Shown: positions 44,600-57,060, counted from the stretch's first letter. The stretch: 64,000 nucleotides of DNA from Pseudeuparius sepicola (GCA_963920635.1 OY987301.1:41949820-42013819); one strand, 5' to 3'. Program-made: numbers and translations. Notes: generated by a model not told the origin, from the sequence alone.

Positions 44600-45626
44600 T
44601 TGACGAATGTTTTCGGAAACTTTCTGTGTCACATAGTGCCAACTACAATTGACCTTTCTTTCTCGCACTGTATTAAACTCGGTATTGATTGAGGTATTAA
44701 TATTGTATACGACATTGTGTAATTTTATTTTTTTCTTCTAAAGAGCACCAAATTAAAAACTCAACACCTATTTTAAATTACCACGAGCCGCCACTGCATG
44801 TGCACTTGTCATTGATCTCTTTTGACTCCATAAAAAATCAACTTGGCCACAAAAAAGACGATAGAATATAGAATAGAGTTAAATGGGTATACCCGTATCT
44901 ACTGGCCTAACCTAATATCAGCACTGTCCTGCATGTATTGAGTTTTGATGGTGAGGCGTATTGCAAATCGATAGTTTTATCATATAAATCAGCACAGACT
45001 AACGAGTAATACAGACAATTCCTTAGCGACATGTGTCAAAAGGAGACTCGCTTTTTAGCGAAATATCTTCTAAAGATATTAATAATGTGCATTTTATTTG
45101 ATTTTACGTTAATCTACATAGCACAGAGATTGTATTAGAACCAAATTTATACTTAAAATACTGTCTGTCTTCCTGTAAATTGAAATGGAGACTCGCTTAT
45201 TTCTGACACATGTCCGTAAGGAGGCTTCTGTTGCAAAGCTATTTATTCTGTGAAATCAGCCTTGGTTGACGCCTAGAAATTCCGTTGGGTCAGTTCTGAT
45301 GACATACATAAAATATACATAAAAGTAAGTTAGGTTTTCCAATCTTATCTACGTTCTGTTCTAGGATATTTTAAGTGTATCACTGTTCTTTCTACACAAG
45401 ATAATTAACTTACCGTTATGACAAGGCAAAGGAATCTCCGTGCTTACGCACTTACCTGTAACAAACAAAAGTAATTTTAAAATTGAGTGACTATATTTTT
45501 GTTATTATGTACCTACAATGTCCTCCAAAAAATCCTCATAATGGAAGAAAATTTGTGCGTTATTGATTTATTTTAATAAATCAATAATAATAAATTTAAC
45601 TTTTACTTTAAAAACGTAAGAAATCA
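44600..45626. other. No gene recognised
   Basis: AT-rich DNA. GACATGTGTCA-type words with GGAGACTCGCTT occur at 45030-45060 and 45185-45215 in mirrored order, perhaps a small decayed repeat. Nothing else. Confidence 0.3.
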
Positions 45627-46218
45627 CCCACTTAAACTTGGTCACGTGACTTTCGCTATCTGTCAAAAATAAAATTGAAAAAATAAAATTGCCAAAAATG
45701 GACTTATTTTTTAAATTTCTAAAGTTTTACTTGAAAAAGTTGTTTCTCATTTTACAGGACTCTTTGCGGAGAAATGTATCCTTAATCTTCATTATTGAAC
45801 TTTAGCCCTAAAAAGTGGAGAATTTTGCTTAGATACATGAAATAGTTTGTCAGCTTCGCAAAAAACAAACAAAATATTAAAGCGTTAGTTTTATTTTCTT
45901 TTGAAAAAGACCTATTATTCTTATTGGTATTTAGTCAGAAAAAGTTAATACCTACATGAGTGATAAACTTAGTGATATAAATATCTCTACGAATTACAAG
46001 TCTTTAAAATTTTCATAAATCTCATAAAAAAATATCAAATAAACTAAATCTTTTCTGAAAGCATTCAATAAGTATGCATACATATACGTAAAATTAAAAA
46101 GAAACAACTTTTTAATAGAACTTTTTGAAATTTTAACATACAATATTTTTCGCCATCCTATTTTTTAAATGTCACGTTTGATAGATATCGAAAGTCACGT
46201 GACTATAATTTTAGTGGG
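45627..46218. mobile_element. TIR element with GTCACGTGAC in its ends
   Basis: The left end CCCACTTAAACTTGGTCACG continues TGACTTTCGCTATCTGTCAA. The right end is the complement of CCCACTAAAATTATAGTCACGTGAC then TTTCGATATCTATCAAA. Inner segments AAAAAGTTGTTTCT/AGAAACAACTTTTT are also inverted. About 590 bp, no transposase. Each end contains the palindrome GTCACGTGAC, an E-box. Confidence 0.6.
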
Positions 46219-48974
46219 TTATTTTTCATCTTTATTAAAGCAAAAGGTAACCACAAAGTTACATTACAGAATAAATCATTTATAAAAGAAAATCCCCTTT
46301 ATGATGTGAATATATTTTGGAGGATAATGTCTAACATACATTTGAATAATAACAAAAGGCATTGTAATCATTCAACATTATTATTATACAATATCAAATC
46401 GAACCAAATATTTTGTTTATATGCACGGGCTGGTCCCGTTTTTCTTACATGCCACGCGCGTTTCGTGTATCATTGTTCAAAATTATTGCACTAATACACA
46501 GCTATGAACTTCAGTCACTTCAGTGACCGGCAGAAAGTTTGCACCAAAGAAATAAGTATTTTTTTGTTTTTATTTTGCAGGAGCCATAAATACTGTTCAA
46601 ACCAATTAATTTTTATAGTACTCGCTAGTGTTTCACAAGACAAGATAACGCGATTGAATATAAGAAATACGCCCCCTGTAGGCTCAATGCTAAACTAAGT
46701 ATATGGGCCATGCCATTTTGTTGTTCCGTATATTATGTTTTCTGTTTTGTTCAAAATCAGTCAAAAAAGCTTTATTTTCTAAAGTTGACTATTATAATAA
46801 TGTGGTAAATAACAACAGTTGAATTCAAATTTTTAAATATTCCCGCCACGCTTGTGCTAAAAAAGAGAGAAGGGTTAAAGAAGAGTTGTTAGAAAATGAA
46901 ATAAAGCAAGTAAAATGTGATTTTTATTATGATTACCACGCCCAAAAGGCCTCCCACAGTTATCAGAAGTGGAATTTGAACATGCTTAAGTGTTATGCAG
47001 TGTAATTACGAAGTTTTAGTGCGAGATTCGGACGAAAAACCGTCTTGATTCGATCGCCGAGGTCCTAACCTGAAAATTTTTTGTTCCTGAAAACATTTTC
47101 GAGATGGAACAAGTTTCGAATCAATTTAATTTAACCAAGTTCTCTATTTCCAATTCTGCTTTTAGTTCATTTTTAGTTGCATGTTGCCTTTGCAATTACA
47201 TAAATCATAAAAAATAATGTTTAAACTTTATAATAACCGGTAAGTACAGTTTCCCGTGGTGTATGTCTGCCCCGATTTTTTTGAAATTTTGGCTACCCCC
47301 CTATTTTCGGGGTCCCTGAACACGAATCTGACCTTAGTTTTTGGTGCTCGGGCGTAGTTTCCGAGAAAATGAATTTTCAAATTTCCTTTGACACCTCACT
47401 TTTCATGGCGATATTTGTGGTTATAATCCGGATGAATTTTAACTATATGCAGCTCAAACTGATCACCACACTATTTTGCATCTTTTGCAACATCGAAACT
47501 TTGCGGAAACCCGCGGAAAATCCGAAATTTGGAAAGATTTGTGCCGTGTTTATGTTCGGCCCGGCCGCTGTTTTCGACCCACAATCTGCGCGCGCCGATT
47601 GTCGGGGGGGGGGGGGGGGGGGAACTTTTACCTAATAACCAAATAACTTTAGAAGACGACAAGAACAATGAACAAGAACAAAGAACAACGCAGTGTAAAC
47701 CCAAAGTGTGCCCAAAGCTAGAGGTGACAATGGCCCATATAGTTAGTTCGCATAGTGCCCGTCGGGACGTTGGCATCTTAAATTCAGTCGCATATAGGCC
47801 AATTCTTGCCTTGGCTTGCAAAGCAAGACAAGAAATTAAATTCATTCTTGTATTGCCCGACTCTTGCTGGAAAAATCTTGTCTTGCAAGCAAGACTTTTT
47901 GCAACTTCTTGTCCTTGCTGCCAAGACTCTCGCATTATTTATTACGTGCAAAGCTTGTCGAGACAAGCTGGGGCAGCGCTGAAGAGCCGCGGTGCGGCGG
48001 GTCGATGATTTATTTATTTTTTTAATTATTGACATAGTTATTTTTTGTTATTATTTTATTTCTTTTTTTTTCGCATTTTAATAACAATTTTTTTTTTATA
48101 TTTTCATGTTTTTCAATTCGAAATACCTCTTATGTCGTACACTTTCCTTTATTTCGATATCTGTGGGTTTCGATAAGTGTGGACAAAAATCGCGAAACCC
48201 ACTCTCCCAAAACACTGTGCCACACTAATATGAAACGAAACAAAGCATTAGAAAGTCCAATAGACCCGAGAAACAGCTAGTCTATAGGTGGCCATTTAAG
48301 TATTTTAGCAAAAATACAGTTAAAGCAAACTTATAAAAAATAAATTAATCCATTGTAATGGATTAATTCAAGAGTACAAATTTGTTGAATTTATAAGAAT
48401 TAAAATTAGAAGCTCTACATAGGTAGGCAATTTATTATACATCAGCTTGTATAGGTGGTTGCAGATAGTAGGGCAACATTCTTAAAAATGGTACATTTAT
48501 GCGGGGTGCAAAACGAATGAATCGGAATGAAATTGGCATTTAAAACCTCGTAACGAAAACTAGACCGAATATTCGTTACACTTTACTTTCGAGACATTTT
48601 CATTTTTTGAACCTTCACCGTATACAAAATTAAATAATCAAAATTTGAAAACTGCGTTTTGCGTTTGCAGAAATGCACAAATTGTTATCAAGAATAAAAT
48701 TTTCTGATAAATTAAAATTTAAAAAAAGTCCCTGTGACTTTTTGCCGGGCACTTGCATTTTTATTAATAAAAGATCACACTGCTCTATAATGCGGGTCCA
48801 AGTGTGATCTTTAGGTTGGATACTCAGGAAACAGTCCCTCAATAACCTTAAAAAATTACTTCCCCGCAATTTTTTTATTTGAAAAGTTATACCTTTATTG
48901 GACTACAAAAGGAGGAGGCATGACGGCGGGGCCCCAAGACCCCTAGCTACGCTACTGCACGTGTCAGTCCCGTC
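46219..48974. other. No gene recognised; poly-G run at 47604-47622
   Basis: Mostly AT-rich. A run of 19 G lies at 47604-47622. Around 47780-47970 the sequence is rich in CTTGC/GCAAG words, with no clear period. Plus and minus frames of about 155 codons here overlap each other, cross the G-run and show no domain, so I treat them as chance. Confidence 0.35.
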
Positions 48975-49018
48975 TATAATTTATATATTATATATATTAT
49001 ATATATATATATATATAA
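48975..49018. repeat. (TA)n microsatellite, left of retrozyme-like locus
   Basis: TATATATTA/TATATATA repeats, ending at the first base of the inverted ribozyme unit. A matching (TA)n tract lies on the right at about 49853-49910. Confidence 0.8.
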
Positions 49019-49289
49019 GAAAAGGTGATAATGGGCAAACACTCAAAGTTAACAAAAAGAAAAAACTAGTAACCGCATACACGTGTTTCATGCTATTTGG
49101 CAATCATCAGTACGATGTAACATTAACCAAATCAAAAGATAGGCATGATTTGGGAAGCAACAAATGAAGTCCAGGCAGGAGCCAACAGCACATTTGCAGC
49201 TTCAGTCAGCACATCCCCTATTTTGGGGCTTGTACTAACATCGCCACGGAGGCTGCTAAAGCGACCTGCGTGGAAATATTCATAACCCA
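49019..49289 (-). mobile_element. Retrozyme-like unit, inverted copy
   Basis: Reverse complement of 49545-49818, nearly identical (one visible difference, CGATG for CGGTG). Includes the hammerhead-like fold and the downstream part CTTGTACTAACATCGCC on its plus face. No reading frame with known motif. Confidence 0.7.
49073..49115 (-). ncRNA. Hammerhead ribozyme-like motif 2 (inverted unit)
   Basis: Minus strand: stem I CGTA (49114-49111), CTGATGA (49110-49104), stem II TGC/GCA with loop CAAATA, GAAAC (49089-49085), loop ACGT, GTA, then stem I closing TGCGG (49077-49073). One stem I pair becomes a G-U wobble (TCGTA here, CCGTA in the direct copies), so pairing is kept. Confidence 0.65.
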
Positions 49290-49392
49290 TTCATTCATAT
49301 TTTATTTTTATATATTATATTATATTTTATTTTTATATTTCATATTTTTTTTTTATTATTTATATTCATCTTTTGATTTGGTTAATGTTACA

Positions 49393-49435
49393 CCGTACTG
49401 ATGATTGCCAAATAGCATGAAACACGTGTATGCGG
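49393..49435 (+). ncRNA. Hammerhead ribozyme-like motif 3 (direct unit 1)
   Basis: CCGTA (49393-49397), CTGATGA (49398-49404), stem II TGC (49406-49408)/GCA (49415-49417) with loop CAAATA, GAAAC (49419-49423), loop ACGT, GTA (49428-49430; predicted cut after A49430), TGCGG (49431-49435). CCGTA and TGCGG pair as 5-bp stem I. Stem III is 2 bp with a 4-base loop, as in the schistosome hammerhead, which also has CCAAATA in loop II. Weak points are a T insert after the CTGATGA box and a T opposite it, next to the GAAA. Confidence 0.7.
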
Positions 49436-49718
49436 TTACTAGTTTTTTCTTTTTGTTAACTTTGAGTGTTTGCCCATTATCACCTTTTCTTGTAATTGTT
49501 ACATTTACACTCGCTAATCTTACATCCTTATTGTCATTGTATCTTGGGTTATGAATATTTCCACGCAGGTCGCTTTAGCAGCCTCCGTGGCGATGTTAGT
49601 ACAAGCCCCAAAATAGGGGATGTGCTGACTGAAGCTGCAAATGTGCTGTTGGCTCCTGCCTGGACTTCATTTGTTGCTTCCCAAATCATGCCTATCTTTT
49701 GATTTGGTTAATGTTACA

Positions 49719-49761
49719 CCGTACTGATGATTGCCAAATAGCATGAAACACGTGTATGCGG
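49719..49761 (+). ncRNA. Hammerhead ribozyme-like motif 4 (direct unit 2)
   Basis: Same bases as motif 3, offset by 326: CTGATGA 49724-49730, GAAAC 49745-49749, cut expected after A49756. Two direct motifs would release a 326-nt RNA. Confidence 0.7.
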
Positions 49762-49854
49762 TTACTAGTTTTTTCTTTTTGTTAACTTTGAGTGTTTGCC
49801 CATTATCACCTTTTCTTGTAATTGTTACATTTACACTCGCTAATCTTACATCCT

Positions 49855-49855
<1 letters not shown>

Positions 49856-49885
<30 letters not shown>

Positions 49886-52459
49886 ATATATATATATATA
49901 TATATTTATATTCCATGAAAAAATTTGTCTTGTTATGTTTTGTCTGGGGAATCACAGTCAGACGGCGTAGATATGGGAAAGAGATATGGCATAATCATAT
50001 TTTAGGTCACACTTTTTAGATTCTTTCTTGCATAATTACAGAGAATTGATTTTTCATAAACCTAAGGGCCCAACTATAGAATTCACACTCATTTATTTAG
50101 TTATAGAACTACGAAAAAAGTTATGACACAATAGGGTACTTGACGAAATTTTACAAACTTGATAAAACAATTCCTGGACACTTGCCTAAGACCCTACGAT
50201 TATTTAAAAAATATATATTTACGTACTTATCAAGTTTTTAGACTTTCTTCGAAATTTGGCGGGAAAGCACTTATGACGTCACAAGTGTTTTAAAAAGACA
50301 ATTTGGCAACATAGCAATACCACTAAAGTGTTCTAAGACATAACCTTATTCGGCAGTGAAAGTTGCAAGGAAAGTTGAAATTTCAGAATTCTAACCTCAA
50401 ACTCCCAGACTTATGATGCCCCGTGAAACCACGTTTAGTCAAGAAGTGTTTTTTTTTTTCGTAAATACCTATTCAATCGTTTTTCTGCAAATTTTTTGGC
50501 TAGGTTGGGCCGGAATTCGGGCTCAGTATTAAGCACTATGGCGCCTTTATAAACGCGCCTTCAAGATGGTCCCTAGGCCGAGGTTCTCTCTTTATTAATA
50601 ACTCATAATACAACTGTACTATTACTACAACGTAGGTAGGTACAAACCTTTGCAGTTTTATCCCATGAATTTCGGCAGACGCCAACATCGGATTATTAGA
50701 AAAAATTGTGCTACTTAAAAAGCATCCCAATTTCGGCAAATTACGGATTTTCCTTTTAGGGTCCATGATATCTTACCTTACACATCTAACAACACGATAA
50801 CTAGGTCCGCAAATAATATATATAATAGTAAATATTAATAACAAACTATAATAAATCGCACAGATATTAATATCTACTAATGTTTTGACTTAGCGATATA
50901 CGGAATCGGAATGACAGTTGGCATCACGGGATGTCATCTGCCGATCAAAAAACCATACGTGTTAGATGACATGTGGATATATGCATATGGTTAGATGCCT
51001 AGGTGGGCAGGTAACGTTGCCACATAGGCGAATATTTCCCCCATTATTGATACCTGAATATTTATAGTACGTTCCGTATACAGATATTTTAACTAAACTG
51101 TTACGTGGCAGAGATGAAGGATATAGTTTCCAGCGTGTGCAGCATAAACAGACACCATTTTGCTATAGAGGAGTCAATATGCGGAATAAAAAAGTCTTTA
51201 TGTGACAAAATTTGTGTGTGCAATTGCGTTAGTTAAAGCTCAAAAGTTGCAATACATTAAGTAACAGATATTCATAGGCAAGCTGGAGATATTTGAATAG
51301 AAAACTGCAATTTGTCCTTGTTCCACGAAATATTGGAAACGGGCACCGGCAACGTTACAGTTCCGTTCCTCCTGAGAGGCACAGAGTTGCCACTTTTGGC
51401 GTTCTGGACAATAGAACGACGAAACTGTAGATTTCAGCCTGAACAAAATTGTGCAACTTCGTCTTTAATTATCATGAATAAATAAGTGCTAAAAGCCGTT
51501 GTTTCATTTATTACGTGTTATGTTGGTGCATCTACTGTAAACAGAGTACAATTTTAGAGCAATTAAAAATATTGTCAAGTACCCTATTGTCGCAATCTTT
51601 TTGTTTCCAAATAATGAATTTTTGAACCTACACCGATGAACATTTCAAAAGAAATATTTCAAAATATAATATGTGTCCATACACTTGTGGATGTAAATCT
51701 TTTAGATAAGAATTAAGAGGTTTTCTTGAAACGTGTCAATGTTATTTCTCTTTCTCCAATTTAGAAACTGAAAATAATAATGTTCCTATGTTTTACTATC
51801 TATCCACATTTTCGCCGATTTTTACGACAAAGTGTATATTTTAGGAATCTATATAATCAGTAATAATTATGTAGGTATATACTGCATTTATATTGCTTAT
51901 ACATTTTTATCATAATAGATCTCATTATAGTAGAAGTAATAAATGTCAAAATACATTACCTAATTACCAAGTGTCAATGTAGAAAATAGTATATTATTGC
52001 TCATATTTATTACGACACTCGCCTAAGGCTGGTGTTGACGTTGATGAATTTTAAATCTGCCATGGTCATGGCAATTAGATGCTGTGATATTGCATTTCTA
52101 TTAGTTGTGAATTGTAATGCTGCAATTATACTGGTTATAAGCTCAGAAAAATAAAAAAAACGTAGAACTGGCTTTGTTTTGGCAAGTTTGTTCCCATAAT
52201 AAAAAAATAATGTTTACAGTTCCGGTGACAGATCTGGTGCTAACGATTACAAAGCAGTGGCGTACCTCTTATTTTTTAAAATAGTTATAAAAATAGGAAA
52301 AAATATATTTGTCTTTATATCTCAATTTTTTTTATAAAAATTGAAGTGTAATCCCAGGTACAACTAGTACGCGTCAATTCTAAAATTCAAACTTATTAAT
52401 GTTATTGACAGTTACTAGTTGGGGAACACAATATAAAAAAATGAAAACTTTTTAAAAAC
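49856..52459. other. No gene recognised
   Basis: AT-rich DNA after a (TA)n tract (49853-49910). A 76-codon minus frame at 50766-50536 and others have no motifs. No clear repeats. Confidence 0.35.
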
Positions 52460-52770
52460 AAGCTTTTATTTAAGCCATGAACTAAAACGGATAAAATAAG
52501 TTTAGGTTTTCGTTAAGATAATTCAATGCCACACTGCGGCAAGCTTTTTAAATCAAAAAGCTCGTCGCGCGAAATGTTCATAAAAGTAGGTACGAATCGA
52601 GTTTATCGAACAGTGATTGGTTGATAAGCAAGAATATATTTTCATTACAGTTGGCGCGACAAGCTTTTTGATTTAAAAAAGCTTGTGCAGTTTGGCATTG
52701 AATTATCTTAACGAAAACCTAAACTTATTTTATGCGTTTTAGTAAATGACTTACTTAAATAAAAGCTTGT
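52460..52770. mobile_element. Hairpin MITE copy 2 (paired with minisatellite)
   Basis: Related to 7111-7432: AGCTTTTATTTAAGCCATGA, AAGTTTAGGTTTTCGTTAAG and the inner TCGCGCGAAATGTTCAT/GGCGCGACAAGCTTTTTGA pair. The outer arms are inverted repeats. The same minisatellite family follows within 100 bp. Confidence 0.65.
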
Positions 52771-52839
52771 TTTTAAAAAGGTTTTTTTATTATTTATTTT
52801 AGTTTGTGCTTTTTTAGTACCTATTTGATTCCCATCTCA

Positions 52840-53110
52840 GAAGGGTGGTAAAGAAATTTAGTCCGCCATCTTGGGGCATCGGGCATCCGCCCTATTGGAT
52901 TTAGTATGTCGTCAGTCACCTTATCGTTTTCTACTCTTCAAATCCTTTCATTTGATACCCATGTCGAGGATGTTGTGAAGAATTAGGCAATCCGCCGTCT
53001 TGGGGATCGAGGCCGCCATATTAGATTTATTATGACGTCATTCACCTTATTGTTTTCTACCCGCCGGGCCCTTTCGTTTGATACCCATGTTGAGAATTAT
53101 TTTCCCTCTG
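52840..53110. repeat. Tandem repeat of the 122-bp family, ~2 copies
   Basis: CCGCCATCTTGGGGC (52862) and CCGCCGTCTTGGGG (52991), each followed by ATATTRGATTT, TTTTCTAC, CCTTTCRTTTGATACCCATG. The order hairpin-then-minisatellite matches 7.1-8.0 kb, so the two parts travel together. Confidence 0.7.
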
Positions 53111-55589
53111 GTGGTAAAGGTATCTTTTACCGTGCCCCGAACTAGGTACGCCTATGTACTTACGCATGATATGTAACCTCCTTTGGCGAGTTGCTTGATT
53201 TGCAAACAATACACTTTTTTGCCCATAACGTATAACTTAATTGTCTATATAAGTATTTTAAACCGACAAATACTTAAGAAACACTTAAAACAGCGAAAAA
53301 TTGCTTCTAAAAGACACAGCACCAGTTATATCAAATACAAGGTGAGGCACATTCTTGACCGATTTGCGCGTTTGTCAGATTGTGCGATTGGTATTGGTAA
53401 TTGTAGGTATATTATTGTTTCCTTAGTTGTATCACAGATTAAAGTACTACATGTAGTATAGAAATACTGCCTAATAAGTGTCTAGATAATTATAAATACT
53501 AGATTCACCTATTAGTCAGGCAGACCTTATCTCATCAATACTTAAATATCATATATTATCTACCATTATTTACTTCAAAGCAAACGTACTTGCAACTGAT
53601 TGGGTATGTCCCTCTAGTCCCTACATACAACGGAAACCACTGTTGCAAAACTATTATTTGCAATTTGATCTTGAAGATTGTCTTAATTTACCAGAGAAAT
53701 AAGTTTTTCATTATGAATTATTGGCAACGCTGTTAAACTTTTTACAGTAAATAAATAATAGAGTATAAAAAGTGCTACCCCTTACAAACGTTTCAATCTA
53801 CAGATGCCATTTCTATGTTTTTTTATTTTTCTGAGGTTATAAGTTATAAACATGTATTGTAACAAACAATCTGTATCGTAATGAACCTCTTGTACCTATT
53901 ACAGGTAGAATAAATACTAAATCAATTAAAGTATGTGAGTAGGAAAATTTTAAGTTGCCAGAAAAATTTATAAATGCCCAACATTAAAATAACGAAATTT
54001 TGAATGTTAACTCAAAAAATGACTACAACAACTTTACGTTTACGTTTTTTTCTTTGTAGGGCGAAAAATAAGGGGGTATAGTCTTAAAAAAATCATCCAG
54101 TATAGTATTCAAGCATGCTATTTTATGACTTTCACGTTATTTCTGTTAGAATTAGAGAAACACTTTTATTTTTTTTGTTTAATTTTTTATTATTTGGTGT
54201 TTGGAGTTCAAGTGCACCTCAGAATTTTACACAGTCAATGATTTTGCTAAAGATGTACCTATTTTGAATTACCTTATCATTATAGTCTTTTAGAGATTTA
54301 CGATAAGCACTACTATTTTTATATCATGGCATCCAAGGCTACCGAAATTCATAGCATTATTCATATAATATGTATGGTAGAAGTAGCATGTTTTGCCACT
54401 TTTTGTTTTAAATGTTTTATGTCAGTAATATCTAATAACGAATCATCAGTACAAAACAAAGTACAGGGAAAACAAAAAATGCATTTTTTACATTGCATCC
54501 ACAAATCCGGTGAAAAATGTTTTAGGTACCTACATAGTTGGCTTAAAATACCTACTAATTTCTTTCCCTCTGTCTTTTGTGGGTTGCTTTTGATATAGAA
54601 GAGGTTCTGGGTGTCCTTTTTCTTTTATTTCTAAACGTTTTTCATGAGTCAATGTACCGTTTATTTCTTGCAGTCACTACAGAAGCCATTGGCAAATTTT
54701 TGATAACTACAAACACTACACGATTCCACAATGCACAGTCCACAAACGGAATAACATATTTCGAAAATCCATACACCGAAACACAAGACGAAACAATTAA
54801 AAAACGTAAATAACTTGAACCGAACCGACAAACTATGTACAGAACCGTTTGTTTGGGTTTATTACTGAACTATGGCTCACGCGACGCTCTACTAAACTAA
54901 TGCACGCATTATGACTGGTCGGCCTTCGACGATGGCGACTCGACTTGTCTATTTTCAGCTTCAGAGAGGGCGCGTATGCTGTTGTCTCTGTCTCACTTAC
55001 GATGCACTTATACTTGTGGATTGCCATAATAACGCCCATTAGGTCAATTTAAAATACGGCCAAGGGGGCAGCGGATAGGAATAAATTAGACATTAGTAAT
55101 CTTGGCTCCTTTAGTAATAATTGTTTATTGTTAAACATTAAAAGCCACGCCTGGTTGTTGAAATTATTTTATGAGTTAACGGTCAAAGTTTCGTTCTTTT
55201 AATGTTACACATTTTTTATGAATTTTCCTGGCAACTTGAAAAGTTGTGTTTTAATCAGTTTGATTCAGGTTGCTGTGGCGAAAAACCCAACTAAAAATTA
55301 AATGGATTATACTATTTTATTTTGCAAAATTTCAGAATCAGTCCCTCCAGTTCCCACACACTTTCTTAGCTTTGTGTGCTGTCACTGTTCGTCCGATTGA
55401 CGCGAGGCGCTGGCGAGTGTCCGTCAGTTATAGAAATTCTTCTCCAGCGTTCGGTGACATCCATCTAAAAAAAAAAACCTCATTACGTCGCGTCCGCTGT
55501 CGCCCAAATGCAAACACACGTCCGTCTCTCTCTATATTATGTTCGACATGCGACGCCACGAAAGCATACTGAAAATCTATCTTGATCGC
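53111..55589. other. No gene recognised
   Basis: AT-rich. Frames at 53183-53461, 54326-54598 and 55270-55572 have no recognised domains. GCAAAATTTCAG before 55336 looks like a splice acceptor, but the frame after it has no known features. Confidence 0.3.
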
Positions 55590-55885
55590 TGTACAAACGT
55601 ATTAGAATATCCACTGAATATGCTAAAGGATTCTTATACGGTGTGAACAGGTTGCCGTGACTATGTTTTCTTGAGAACTATCAACATATAAACGGTGAAT
55701 CTGAGTTTCTTCAGGATAAATCCTGTGTCAGCGAAACTTCTCGTTCCATGCTTTCGTTCTCGATTTCACGGGACATCCTCAGGGCGCGACAATCACACTG
55801 AGACTGATTCTATTACCTGTGATGGTATTTATAGAAGTAGAGGGAACAGGAGAGAATGAGGGAAAATTAAGGATAGGATTTTGTT

Positions 55886-57060
55886 TTAAAGTGATTGGTT
55901 TTGCTGCGTATTTGTGAAAAACGCGCACCAACAACGATGTAAAAATAAACCCTGATCACGGTTCAGATTGTTAGGGTGTTTAAGGATTTCAATGGATTTA
56001 AGGATTTTTCTTTGGATGGGATGATTGTGATAGGATTTTAGTATCGTTAAGCAAGACTTGGTAGCCTGCATCCAGATAATGCAGTACGTCCCATTTCTCC
56101 AATATACACTTGTCCACATGAGCATGGCACACGATATACCTACACCACCCTTACCCAATGGTATAATATCCTTTAACGGTCGGTAACATTGGTATAATTT
56201 AGGAAGCGTGGAAAATATTGATAGTATACTTATTATGTCGATTTAGAATTATGGAGATCGGTTATGTTATTGATATAAAGAAGGAAAGCCATAGTGGTCG
56301 GTGGGACATTTACGCGTCTGTTAGAATTGTTGTTTTACCACTTGGTCACTGAGTGCCCTGCACTTGACAGGGTCAGATTTGAGTCCTTCGGCTCAGCCAA
56401 GCTGAGCGCGGCGGATGTATATGGTGTCAGGGTGGGTGAGCCGCGGGCCTTCATCAAGAGGGCCGGCATGCTGGCTGCCGTGTGACGCTGGCCTGTGGGG
56501 GCACAACGGGCCCACTGTGGCCTACGTGCCTGGCCGATCTAAGGCGGCCACCCCTGGACAAGATAGATAGAATTCCTTATTAAAATTATCAGGTTTTGAT
56601 AAACTAAGGAGTTAATAACGGTTTCTTTTTGGGATAGGAGGTGTTGATTTCAGGTAGACCGAGGGTCCTAGAGAACCGTCGATCCTCCGTGAGACCAACG
56701 CATCCAGAAAAGGAAGTAAACTTAATGTTTTCGTGTAGGGAATTAAGGTGATGAACGAAAGTGGAAATCGTGAGGACAAATTACAAAAGTGTCGTCCACA
56801 TATCTAAACCAACATTTTCGTTTTAGATCTGCGGATTCAAAAGCTTGTTATTAAAAAATTTCCATAAATATGTTGGCTGTCACGGGAGACAAAGGAGAAT
56901 CCATAACAACACTATAAGTATGTTCAGAATGTCGATTATTAATAGTTAAAAGTGAAATACGTGGACTTAAAACAAAATCAGTAAGTTGTAGGATATTCGC
57001 CGAAATACTATGAGAAGCAAAAAGTTCGTTCCTTTAGTTTTAAACCTTTTAAATAGTTGA
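55886..57060 (-). pseudogene. Penelope-like RT/GIY-YIG polyprotein, decayed
   Basis: RT motif B is seen as VVMDSPLSPVTANIFMEIF and motif C as CWFRYVDDTFVICPH (about 56.79-56.92 kb), followed by FLFWMRWSH and other pieces in shifting frames. After the insertion, KDIIPLGKGG, then VYRVPCSCGQVYIGEMGRT (about 56100-56150; GIY-YIG core V-Y...V-Y-I-G), DAGYQVLLNDTKIL and ILKSIEILKHPNNLNRDQG are visible. Stops and frameshifts are frequent, and the N-terminus of the RT is missing. Inactive. Confidence 0.75.
56290..56575 (+). mobile_element. Non-LTR retrotransposon 3' end inserted in the Penelope relic
   Basis: GC-rich and unlike its AT-rich neighbours. The frame to stop 56485 includes FYHLVTECPALDRVRFESFG, the H...C-P-A-L knuckle found near the C-terminus of several I/R1-type non-LTR elements, and ends FIKRAGMLAAV. 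A GC-rich 3' UTR and GATAGATAG tail follow to about 56575. 5' truncated. Penelope homology resumes on both sides, so it is the younger insertion. Confidence 0.6.

Larger units (their letters stand above)
49368..49855 (+). mobile_element. Retrozyme-like tandem repeat, 326-bp unit, 1.5 copies
   Basis: ATCTTTTGATTTGG starts at 49368 and again at 49694; the 162 bases available for comparison look identical. Each unit carries one hammerhead-like motif. The rest includes GCGATGTTAGTACAAGCCCC and GCTGACTGAAGCTGCAAATG, non-coding. Tandem copies of a 170-400 bp non-coding unit, each with a hammerhead, are what animal retrozymes look like (RNA is cut into unit-length pieces that can circularise). Inverted unit and flanking (TA)n tracts make the locus about 0.9 kb. 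Confidence 0.7.

Noticed and set aside
45291..45310. CTGATGA box at 45.3 kb as another hammerhead
   Set aside because: No GAAA box or stem II partner lies within a suitable distance. The same holds for CTGATGA at 41064.
47604..47622. G19 run as a regulatory G-quadruplex
   Set aside because: A homopolymer can fold as one, but nothing around it indicates a promoter or gene, and its length may be an assembly artefact.
47369..48035. Overlapping frames of about 155 codons on both strands around the G-run
   Set aside because: They cross a run of 19 G and share the same DNA in opposite directions. They contain no known motif and look like a by-product of locally higher GC content.
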